Shown here one piece after another: positions 1 through 6,037 of a DNA stretch of 13,442 nucleotides. The stretch is taken from NCBI GenBank assembly GCA_002432085.1, contig DJFN01000246.1, positions 41,021 to 54,462 on the forward strand, given 5' to 3'. A model generated the notes under the pieces. That model saw nothing but the letters and a program-made list of their open reading frames with translations, searched no databases and was not told the origin of the DNA. Origin of the DNA: Flavobacteriales bacterium UBA5871. GTDB taxonomy: Bacteria; Bacteroidota; Bacteroidia; Flavobacteriales_D; Crocinitomicaceae. Position numbers and translations under genes: made by a program. Positions within the stretch are counted from its first letter, which is position 1. Each line of letters opens with the position of its first letter.

Positions 1-1111
1 TTACGTCGAGTGGTGTACAGCCTTCGGTAACGTCAGCTACGAATGAAGCTGCCGGAGCTGTCAGCTGGATGAGCGCATTCTGCGTTGTTGTGCCTACACA
101 GCCGTTGGCGCCTGTCATTGTCAGCGTAACACTGTAAGTGCCGTTTTCATCATACAGATGCGCCGGTGGATTCTGACCGTTGAAAGTCGTTCCGTCGCCG
201 AATGTCCAGACAAAGTTACTGCCTGCAGGGCTGGTATTCGTAAAGGTCACTGCTTGCGGCGCACAGCCCGTTGTAGGATTGGCGGTGAACGATGGAACCG
301 GAAGCGGAAGGATCGTGATCTGACGGGTCGTGTTGGCGCTGCAGCCCGACCCTGTATTCTGTGAAGTCAATGAAATGGTGTAGGTTCCCGGTGTGCTGTA
401 GGTTACCGTGTTGTTCTGGCTCGTTGAGTTGGCCGGCGATCCTCCTGGAAAGCCCCAGTTCCAGTTGTTGGCGCCTACGGTGGAAGCGTCCGTGATGGAA
501 ACCGGCGTTCCGGCACAAGCTGTAGTCGGCGCGTTGATACCGGCCTGGTAGTTGGAAACCACCAATGCCTGCGTAGCGGTATCCTGACAGCCGAAACTGT
601 TGGTAACGATCAGTGAAACGTTGAATGTTCCTGCGGTCGGATAGTTGACCATTGGTGGGTTTTGCTGCGTGGAAGTCTGGCTGTTGCCGAAGTTCCAGGC
701 GTAGGACGTTCCTCCGGTCGAAGTATTGTTGAAAGTCACACCTACCGGCAGTGTACAACCGTTTGTGGAAGCTGTGAACGCTGCGTTCGGTTTCGGGTTT
801 ACGGTAATGTAGCTGGTTTTTACTTCCGGATCGGCCTGACCGTTGGCTGCGGTTACAACGAGCGTAACGGTATAAGTTCCCGGAGCGCTGTAGGCATGGG
901 AAGGATTGACGGCCGACGATTCGTTTCCGTCACCGAAATCCCATTCCCAGTTGGTAATGGCTGCGCTTCCGTTCGTGGATTGATTGGTGAAATTCACCGG
1001 TTGGCCTAAGCACACGACAAGCGGGGAAGCCGTAAACTGGGCAGTCGGAGGAGTTTGGGAATAGCTCGCCACAGCAATCGCTGAGAAAAAGGCGGCAATA
1101 AATAATCTCAT
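1..1111 (-). CDS. Secreted PKD-repeat protein, N-terminal part (runs off the left edge)
   Basis: The frame is open from an ATG at 1111 to the window edge, about 370 codons with no stop, so the C-terminus is missing. Residues 1-19 form a signal peptide (MRLFIAAFFSAIAVASYSQ). PKD-type immunoglobulin-like repeats follow, roughly at residues 22-105, 108-187, 190-268 and 272-352, and a fifth starts near 355. Hallmarks are WEWDFGDG (55-62), YAWNFGN (137-143), NWNWGFPGG and VWTFGDG (301-307), each followed by a 'GTY-V-L' strand. Cysteines recur once or twice per repeat. PKD domains are extracellular binding or adhesion scaffolds; in Bacteroidota such proteins often end in a type IX secretion or gliding-type C-terminal domain, which cannot be seen here. 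The gene is downstream of metH on the same strand but 142 nt away, so it is probably a separate unit. The domain call is firm; the specific role is unknown. Confidence 0.9.
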   Translation of the reverse strand, partial: MRLFIAAFFSAIAVASYSQTPPTAQFTASPLVVCLGQPVNFTNQSTNGSAAITNWEWDFGDGNESSAVNPSHAYSAPGTYTVTLVVTAANGQADPEVKTSYITVNPKPNAAFTASTNGCTLPVGVTFNNTSTGGTSYAWNFGNSQTSTQQNPPMVNYPTAGTFNVSLIVTNSFGCQDTATQALVVSNYQAGINAPTTACAGTPVSITDASTVGANNWNWGFPGGSPANSTSQNNTVTYSTPGTYTISLTSQNTGSGCSANTTRQITILPLPVPSFTANPTTGCAPQAVTFTNTSPAGSNFVWTFGDGTTFNGQNPPAHLYDENGTYSVTLTMTGANGCVGTTTQNALIQLTAPAASFVADVTEGCTPLDV

Positions 1112-1242
1112 AGTAAGTTGGGGGTATTGCTTATTCAATTAATGTGTGGGAAAGTTAACTTCTTTTTTCGATAGCTGTAAATTTTTTGGCTGCCAATTAA
1201 CGTATTCTATTCAGAATTTAACATTCCACACTATCTGAAAAA

Positions 1243-1250
1243 CAAACGTA
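1243..1250 (-). promoter_or_regulatory. Candidate -7 promoter element (TACGTTTG) for the PKD-protein gene
   Basis: On the minus strand, TACGTTTG fits the Bacteroidota -7 consensus TANNTTTG. It sits just after the metH stop codon and would give a leader of about 125 nt for the PKD gene. No TTG is found at the expected -33 distance, so support rests on one element. The 1112-1253 gap shows no convincing intrinsic terminator for metH. Confidence 0.3.
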
Positions 1251-1253
1251 AAA

Positions 1254-3923
1254 TTAGTCGTTCAGGTTGCTTCCCAGCCAGCGCTCCATTTGACGCACTT
1301 CCACGTTTTTCCGCCGTGCGATATCCTCGACCTGTTCCTGCGAGATCTTCCCCAATCCGAAGTACTTGGAATCGGGGTGAGCGAAGTACCAGCCGGAAAC
1401 AGACGAAGCTGGCCACATGGCCAGTGTTTCGGTCAAAGAAACGCCCGTAAGCGACTCGGCATTAAGCAGTTTGAATAATCCCGGTTTTTCGGTGTGGTCG
1501 GGACAGGCCGGATAGCCCGGAGCCGGGCGAATTCCCTCGTAATCTTCGTGGATCAGCTCTTCGTTGGTGAAGTGCTCGTCGCCGGCATAGCCCCAGGTTT
1601 CTTTCCGGATATGCTCGTGCATGTATTCGGCAAAGGCTTCTGCAAGCCGGTCGGCGAGTGCTTTTAACAGGATGGAAGAATAGTCGTCGTGCTGGCTTTC
1701 GAAACGCTCGATGTGCTCGTCGATGCCGTGGCCCGTCGTTACCACGAATCCGCCGATGTAATCGATCATACCGCTTTCTTTCGGAGCGATGAAATCGGAT
1801 AAAGCGATATTAGGCTGGCCCGCGGTTTTCTTGGTTTGCTGGCGCAACGAGTGCTGAACATGCAGAACAGTCGCGCGATCTTCGGTTTCGTAGATTTCGA
1901 TGTCATCTCCGATGCTGTTGGCCGGGAAAATTCCCGTAACAGCTTTAGCCGTGAGCCATTTCTCATCGATGATCTGTTTCAGCATGGCCTGCGCATCTTT
2001 GTAGAGCGATGTGGCTTCTTTCCCGACTACTTCGTCTTCCAGGATCTGAGGGAAACGACCGTGCAGCTCCCAGGTCTGGAAAAACGGTGTCCAGTCGATG
2101 TAATCGAGCAGCTTTTCCAGCGGGAAATTGTCGTATTGCTGCAAACCGAGTTGTTTCGGCTGACGAATGGTCGTGTTATCGAATACCAGCTGCAATTTGT
2201 TGTTACGCGCGTCTTCGAGCGAAAGCAATTGCTTGGCCCCGCGGTGCTTCAAATGGTGCTCACGCATGCGGGCGTAATCGGCTTTCACACCGGAAACGAA
2301 TTCGGCTTTACGGGAGCCGAGCAGCTGTTCCACAACGGTTACCGAACGCGATGCGTCGAGCACGTGCACGGTTTGTCCGAGCGTATAGTTTTGTTCGATT
2401 TTCACCGCCGTGTGGACTTTGGAAGTCGTGGCACCACCGATCAGCAGCGGAATTTCGAGGTTGGAACGCTCCATTTCCTTCGCCACGAAAACCATTTCGT
2501 CGAGGGAAGGCGTAATAAGCCCGCTCAGTCCGATCACGTCGGCTTTGTAATCGATGGCAGCCTGGATGATTTTATCGGCCGGAACCATCACACCCAGGTC
2601 GATGATCTCGTAGTTGTTGCAGCCGAGCACCACACCAACGATGTTCTTACCAATGTCGTGCACGTCGCCTTTTACCGTAGCCATAACGATCTTTCCGGCA
2701 GCCTGGCGCGCTCCGCCTTTTTCTTCTTCGATGAAGGGCAGGAGGTAGGCCACGGCTTTTTTCATCACGCGGGCGGATTTTACCACCTGCGGCAGGAACA
2801 TTTTTCCGCTTCCGAAGAGATCGCCCACGACGTTCATTCCGTCCATCAGCGGTCCTTCGATGACTTCGATCGGACGGGCAAACTGGTGACGGCATTCTTC
2901 CACGTCTTCGTCGATGAATTCCACGATTCCTTTCACCAAAGCATGCGACAAACGCTCGTTCACCGGCGCTTTCCGCCATTCGAGGTCGAGTTCTTTTTTC
3001 TTGCCTTCACCTTTGAAGCTCTCGGCAAATTCCAGCAAACGCTCGGTCGCATCCGGACGACGGTTGAGGATCACGTCCTCGATGTAAACGAGCAATTCTT
3101 TATCGATGTCGTCGTAGATTTCCAGCATCGACGGGTTCACGATTCCCATATCCATGCCATGCTGAATGCCGTAATACAGGAAAACGGAATGCATGGCCTC
3201 GCGCACAGGGTTGTTCCCGCGGAACGAGAACGAAACGTTGGAAACACCGCCGCTCACGTGCGCGCCCGGCAGGTTTTCGCGAATCCATTTAGTGGCACGG
3301 AAGAAATCCACGGCGTTGTTATTGTGCTCTTCCATCCCGGTTGCAACGGGGAAGATGTTCGGGTCGAAAATGATGTCCTGCGGCGGAAAATTCACCTTGT
3401 TCACCATGATATCGTAGGAACGCTTGCAGATCTCGATGCGACGCTCGTAGCTGTCGGCCTGACCTGCTTCATCGAAGGCCATAACGACTACGGCAGCTCC
3501 GAAACGTTTGATCTTTTTCGCCTGCGCGATGAAATTTTCTTCACCTTCCTTGAGGGAAATCGAGTTCACGATACCTTTTCCCTGGATGCATTTCAATCCG
3601 GCTTCGATGATCTCCCATTTGGAGCTGTCGATCATAACGGGAACGCGGGAAATATCCGGCTCGGAGGCAATGAGATTGAGGAAACGGACCATGGCTTCCT
3701 TGCCGTCGATCATGCCTTCATCCATGTTGATATCGATGATCTGAGCGCCGCCTTCTACCTGTTCTCTGGCCACTGTGAGGGCGGATTCGAAATCGTTTTC
3801 CTTGATCATTCGCAGGAACGCGCGGGAACCGGTAACGTTCGTTCGTTCACCGATGTTGACGAAATTGGATTCCGGAGTTACTGTCAGCGCTTCGAGCCCT
3901 GAAAGCTTCAGCAGGTGTTTCAT
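1254..3923 (-). CDS. metH: Methionine synthase, folate/B12/reactivation part (split MetH, C-terminal subunit)
   Basis: 889 residues, matching E. coli MetH (about 1,227) without its N-terminal homocysteine domain. In order: a pterin (methyl-tetrahydrofolate) binding domain at about 19-280, with [11 protein letters not shown] at 23-33 and DPNIFP at 187-192; a helical cap at about 310-400; a cobalamin-binding Rossmann domain at about 408-545, with GDVHDIG (419-425), whose His422 is the expected lower cobalt ligand; and an SAM-binding reactivation domain at about 600-889, with [12 protein letters not shown] (799-810). It carries the methyl group from methyl-tetrahydrofolate to cobalamin and is repaired by reductive methylation with SAM. 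It should act in the cytoplasm with the product of the gene just upstream, whose TGA stop overlaps this ATG by 4 nt (ATGA), so the two are probably translationally coupled. All key motifs are intact. It should share the SAM riboswitch of the operon. Confidence 0.97.
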   Translation of the reverse strand: MKHLLKLSGLEALTVTPESNFVNIGERTNVTGSRAFLRMIKENDFESALTVAREQVEGGAQIIDINMDEGMIDGKEAMVRFLNLIASEPDISRVPVMIDSSKWEIIEAGLKCIQGKGIVNSISLKEGEENFIAQAKKIKRFGAAVVVMAFDEAGQADSYERRIEICKRSYDIMVNKVNFPPQDIIFDPNIFPVATGMEEHNNNAVDFFRATKWIRENLPGAHVSGGVSNVSFSFRGNNPVREAMHSVFLYYGIQHGMDMGIVNPSMLEIYDDIDKELLVYIEDVILNRRPDATERLLEFAESFKGEGKKKELDLEWRKAPVNERLSHALVKGIVEFIDEDVEECRHQFARPIEVIEGPLMDGMNVVGDLFGSGKMFLPQVVKSARVMKKAVAYLLPFIEEEKGGARQAAGKIVMATVKGDVHDIGKNIVGVVLGCNNYEIIDLGVMVPADKIIQAAIDYKADVIGLSGLITPSLDEMVFVAKEMERSNLEIPLLIGGATTSKVHTAVKIEQNYTLGQTVHVLDASRSVTVVEQLLGSRKAEFVSGVKADYARMREHHLKHRGAKQLLSLEDARNNKLQLVFDNTTIRQPKQLGLQQYDNFPLEKLLDYIDWTPFFQTWELHGRFPQILEDEVVGKEATSLYKDAQAMLKQIIDEKWLTAKAVTGIFPANSIGDDIEIYETEDRATVLHVQHSLRQQTKKTAGQPNIALSDFIAPKESGMIDYIGGFVVTTGHGIDEHIERFESQHDDYSSILLKALADRLAEAFAEYMHEHIRKETWGYAGDEHFTNEELIHEDYEGIRPAPGYPACPDHTEKPGLFKLLNAESLTGVSLTETLAMWPASSVSGWYFAHPDSKYFGLGKISQEQVEDIARRKNVEVRQMERWLGSNLND

Positions 3924-4924
3924 GCTTCGATTGGCGTTTTACGAGGTTGGTATTTTGCAGCGATCTCCGCCATTGTACGAATGTGATCGGGCGTGGTGCC
4001 GCAGCATCCTCCGATAATATTGATAAGTCCTTCTTTGAGGAATGCTTCGATCTGCTGGCCCATCATTTCCGGTGTTTCGTCGTATTGACCGAATTCGTTC
4101 GGAAGTCCGGCGTTCGGGTGAGCGCTCACAGCAAACGGCGCTTTCTGGGCGAGTACCTGCAGATAAGGACGCATAGCATCGGCTCCGAGCGCACAATTCA
4201 AACCTATGCTGAGCAACGGCATGTGCTGAACGGAAATCAGGAACGCTTCGGTTGTTTGTCCGGTCAGCGTTCGCCCGGAAGCGTCGGTGATCGTTCCCGA
4301 AACCATGATCGGCAGCTGGATATTTCGTTCTTCGAACAGCTCGTCGATGGCATAGAGCGCCGCTTTTGCGTTCAGCGTATCGGTAATTGTTTCAACCAGC
4401 AGAATATCGCTTCCACCATCGATAAGACCGCTCGCCTGTTCCTTGAAAGCCGTTACCAGCTCGTCAAAGTCGATCGCTCTGAAACCGGGATCGTTTACAT
4501 CCGGAGACATGGACGCCAGTTTGGTTGTCGGGCCAATAGAACCGGCTACGAAACGCGGCTTGTCGGGATTTTTCGCCGTAAACTCGTCGCAGACTTCCCG
4601 TGCGATCTTCGCTCCGTGGTAGTTGATGTCGTAAACAGCAGATTCGAGGTGATAATCGGCCTGCGCAACGGATGTTCCACCAAAAGTATTCGTTTCAATG
4701 ATGTCGGCTCCGGCTTCGAGGTAAGCTGCGTGGATCTCGCGAATGACGTCCGGTCGGGTGAGCACCAGGATGTCGTTGTCGCCCTTGAGCTTATGTGGAT
4801 GATCTTCAAACCAGCCTTTCCGGAAGTCTTCTTCTTCCAGCTTGTAGCGCTGGATCATGGTTCCCATGGCGCCGTCGAGCACCAGGATGCGTTTTTCAAG
4901 TATGGATGTGATCTGTTCCGCCAT
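3920..4924 (-). CDS. metH: Homocysteine S-methyltransferase subunit of split methionine synthase (MetH N-terminal half)
   Basis: 334 residues from the ATG at 4924, beginning [21 protein letters not shown]. This is the Hcy-binding TIM barrel that moves the methyl group from methylcobalamin to homocysteine, giving methionine. The zinc ligands are visible: Cys244 in GLNCALG and Cys307-Cys308 in [10 protein letters not shown]. Their spacing of 63 equals that in E. coli MetH (247/310/311). DGAMGT (17-22) and ETNTFGG (77-83) are further family motifs. The frame is open farther upstream to 5110, but that would place the start inside the riboswitch aptamer; family N-termini begin just before the 'ILVLDGAMG' strand, so 4924 is chosen. 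In-frame ATGs at 4990, 4987 and 4954 are alternatives. No Shine-Dalgarno sequence is seen, as usual in this phylum. It is first gene of a two-gene operon, overlapping the next gene by 4 nt. Confidence 0.95.
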   Translation of the reverse strand: MAEQITSILEKRILVLDGAMGTMIQRYKLEEEDFRKGWFEDHPHKLKGDNDILVLTRPDVIREIHAAYLEAGADIIETNTFGGTSVAQADYHLESAVYDINYHGAKIAREVCDEFTAKNPDKPRFVAGSIGPTTKLASMSPDVNDPGFRAIDFDELVTAFKEQASGLIDGGSDILLVETITDTLNAKAALYAIDELFEERNIQLPIMVSGTITDASGRTLTGQTTEAFLISVQHMPLLSIGLNCALGADAMRPYLQVLAQKAPFAVSAHPNAGLPNEFGQYDETPEMMGQQIEAFLKEGLINIIGGCCGTTPDHIRTMAEIAAKYQPRKTPIEA

Positions 4925-4950
4925 AGCGATCTGTTTAATCAGTAAAGCGA

Positions 4951-5010
4951 TCATTTCCCGGTTTCCTAATAGAAGCGGGATATTCATCATAAAGAAAGTG
5001 CTGTAAGTCG
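4951..5010 (-). promoter_or_regulatory. Putative expression platform of the metH SAM riboswitch
   Basis: On the RNA strand, CTTTCTTTAT (4998 to 4989) is a perfect complement of ATAAAGAAAG (5120 to 5111), the aptamer's P1/P2 5' strand. Two more pairs follow past a bulged G. The two structures are mutually exclusive. The 12-nt palindrome TAAGTCGACTTA (5004-5015) covers the P1 3' strand and offers a second small competitor. A stem-loop follows: UCCCG/CGGGA (4980-4976 with 4960-4956) plus an inner UUC/GAA. It has no U-tract, so it is not a textbook terminator. The pairings are seen directly; their regulatory role is inferred. Confidence 0.55.
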
Positions 5011-5124
5011 ACTTATCTGCTTCCCGGTCCGCTATCGAAACAGGAATTGGAATTGGCACCTTCTTGATGGAACAAGGGTTGCCAAGGTTTCTCAGGGCCA
5101 GTCCCTCCACCTTTCTTTATAAGT
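5011..5124 (-). promoter_or_regulatory. SAM-I (S-box) riboswitch aptamer upstream of the metH operon
   Basis: The minus strand reads through the S-box consensus. P1 is ACTTAT (5124-5119) with ATAAGT (5016-5011). The conserved core has GGTGGAGGGACTGGCCC (5111-5095), then GAGAAACC, then TTGGCAACC (P3 side), AAGGTGCCAATTCC, and a closing GCAGATAAG. The GGAGGGACUGGCCC...GAAACC block is the kink-turn/P2 signature of the family. SAM-I riboswitches bind S-adenosylmethionine and lower expression of methionine genes when SAM is plentiful, which fits the split methionine synthase 87 nt downstream. A promoter-like element lies 23 nt upstream. Assignment rests on motif match plus context and is strong; a covariance-model scan would give the exact boundaries. 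Confidence 0.95.
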
Positions 5125-5146
5125 TGAATAAACAATGAACGTGGTG

Positions 5147-5154
5147 CAAATATA
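5147..5154 (-). promoter_or_regulatory. -7 promoter element (TATATTTG) for the metH riboswitch operon
   Basis: The minus strand reads TATATTTG, a full match to the Bacteroidota TANNTTTG element. Transcription would start near 5141, leaving about 17 nt before the riboswitch P1 helix, a sensible layout. No TTG is found 17-23 nt upstream, where the AGTT-type repeats begin, so the -33 element is weak or absent. Confidence 0.6.
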
Positions 5155-5159
5155 CGAAA

Positions 5160-5310
5160 TAGTTGGAGAGTTGATGAGTGGGTGAGTTTTTGAGTTGACA
5201 CGAAGCAGATCATCCAAAGGCTGATCGCTTCGTGTTTTTGAGTTGTTAGTTGGAAGTTACGAGTTGGAGAGTTTTTGAGTTGAGGGGTTTTGAGTTGTTA
5301 GTTGAAAGTT
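5160..5310. repeat. 7-8-nt-phased AGTT-type degenerate repeat cluster
   Basis: On the plus strand, units of 7-8 nt that begin AGTT recur for about 150 nt, for example AGTTGGAG, AGTTGATG, AGTTTTTG, AGTTGTT, AGTTGGA and AGTTACG. TTTTTGAGTTG occurs at 5187-5197, 5235-5245 and 5272-5282, with a four-T version at 5287-5297. A 22-nt block recurs with one mismatch at 5236-5257 and 5288-5309. The region has no plausible gene and sits between two divergently transcribed genes. Its function is unknown. Confidence 0.8.
5198..5239 (+). other. Strong hairpin inside the AGTT repeat cluster, followed by a T-run on the plus strand
   Basis: ACACGAAGC (5198-5206) pairs perfectly with GCTTCGTGT (5227-5235). 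After a bulged A, GATCA (5208-5212) pairs with TGATC (5222-5226), leaving a 9-nt loop. Five Ts begin at 5235, so the plus strand looks like an intrinsic terminator, but no plus-strand gene lies upstream. TTTTTGAGTTG flanks it on both sides, as if the hairpin interrupts the repeat. It could block stray antisense transcription or be a small inserted palindromic element. Confidence 0.65.
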
Positions 5311-5408
5311 CATTGTTTGGTTTATAGAAATTGAGATATGCATTTCAGAAAGTGAGGCGGGCCTGTTGGAAATAGCGGATTTATTTTCGGCTGGTAAATC
5401 AAAGACTT

Positions 5409-5873
5409 ATGAAAAAAACACTCTTCTTTATTTCCTGCGCTGTTATACTGGCAGCTGCTTCCTGTAAAAAAGAAAAGAAAGAAAGTACCGGAACGCCTCC
5501 GATCGGAGCTGCTTATGACAACTTCTTCCTGAAGCTCGACGGAACGGATTTCGACCCGGCTATGGTGCTGGCGCAACACAACGGCGGATTTATTATGGCA
5601 CAGGCCAGTGATGCGGGATTGTATTTTTCCTTATCGATCGACGACACGCTCGAGCCTGGAACGTATCCGATGGTACAAGGCCAGCTGTTCCGACTGACAC
5701 ATACAGACGACAATTTCGCAACATCTTACCTGAGCACTTCCGGTTCGGTAACGATCGTTACACACGATATGACGAACGACAAGATCACCGGTTTTTACAA
5801 TTGTACGCTGACGCGTGCTAATCCTGCTGCTACGAAAACAGTAACGAACGCCGAGTTTAACATCGATTATTGA
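5409..5873 (+). CDS. Small predicted lipoprotein of unknown function
   Basis: 154 residues from the ATG at 5409. Residues 1-19 are a lipoprotein signal: MKK, a hydrophobic stretch, then the lipobox AAASC with the acylated Cys19. CKKEKKE follows directly, resembling the Bacteroidota lipoprotein export signal (Lys plus acidic residues right after the Cys), so surface exposure is plausible. The mature part is short and beta-rich, with alternating polar/hydrophobic strands and motifs such as FFLKLDGTDF and GSVTIVTHDM. It loosely resembles small Bacteroidota lipoproteins of the DUF6252 type, but I cannot confirm that. It is a single-gene unit, divergent from metH and convergent with the DUF5686 gene, and is closed by the hairpin terminator at 5931-5964. 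No clean promoter was found; TATTTTCG at 5382-5389 is a near match to TANNTTTG. Confidence 0.8.
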   Translation: MKKTLFFISCAVILAAASCKKEKKESTGTPPIGAAYDNFFLKLDGTDFDPAMVLAQHNGGFIMAQASDAGLYFSLSIDDTLEPGTYPMVQGQLFRLTHTDDNFATSYLSTSGSVTIVTHDMTNDKITGFYNCTLTRANPAATKTVTNAEFNIDY

Positions 5874-5878
5874 TTTTC

Positions 5879-5906
5879 GGATACCAGGATTTCAGGATGT
5901 TAAGAC
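5879..5906 (-). repeat. Octamer-phased repeat, left block (inverted relative to the right block)
   Basis: The minus strand reads GTCTTAAC, ATCCTGAA, ATCCTGGT, ATCC: units of 8 nt of the same TCYTG type as the block at 5975-6035, but in the opposite orientation. AGGATTTCA at 5886-5894 is the exact reverse complement of TGAAATCCT at 6004-6012. The block starts five bases after the lipoprotein stop codon. Confidence 0.6.
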
Positions 5907-5930
5907 ATGCCTGAGCTCAGGATAAAGCTA

Positions 5931-5964
5931 AGGCCCCGGTTGCATGTTGTAGCCGGGGTTTCTT
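5931..5964 (+). terminator. GC-rich intrinsic terminator of the lipoprotein gene
   Basis: CCCCGG (5934-5939) pairs with CCGGGG (5953-5958). The stem extends inward by U-G, U-A, G-U and C-G pairs around a 5-nt loop, and outward by G-U pairs. It is followed by TTTCTT. It lies 58 nt after the lipoprotein stop. On the opposite strand the stem has no T-run, though it could still help end the convergent DUF5686 transcript. Confidence 0.8.
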
Positions 5965-5974
5965 ATAACTGTAA

Positions 5975-6035
5975 CGTCCTGCTGTCCTGACGTCTTGCTC
6001 TCTTGAAATCCTGCCGTCCGGAGGTCTTGACGTCC
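5975..6035 (+). repeat. Octamer-phased degenerate tandem repeat, right block
   Basis: The plus strand reads as successive units of about 8 nt: GTCCTGCT, GTCCTGAC, GTCTTGCT, CTCTTGAAA, TCCTGCC, GTCCGGAG, GTCTTGAC, GTCC. It ends just before the stop codon of the DUF5686 gene. With the inverted left block it brackets the terminator. No coding potential is seen; the role is unknown. Confidence 0.65.
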
Positions 6036-6037
6036 AA

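Noticed and set aside
216-758. 180-codon minus-strand frame within the PKD gene
   Set aside because: It is out of frame with the PKD protein, has no signal or domain, and arises from the repetitive base composition of the PKD gene.
1211-1240. Inverted repeat TTCAGA/TCTGAA after metH as a terminator
   Set aside because: Only 6 bp with an 18-nt loop and no T-run on the transcribed strand.
1836-3902. A 688-codon open frame on the plus strand opposite metH
   Set aside because: It is a shadow of the metH reading frame, rich in His, Phe, Val and Arg, with no recognisable domain; the minus-strand frame carries every MetH motif.
4925-5110. Longer N-terminus for the homocysteine methyltransferase subunit
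   Set aside because: The extra codons translate the SAM-I aptamer and its platform; family proteins start near the ATG at 4924.
5160-5310. CRISPR array
   Set aside because: The repeats are 7-8 nt, degenerate and contiguous, with no uniform spacers and no cas genes.
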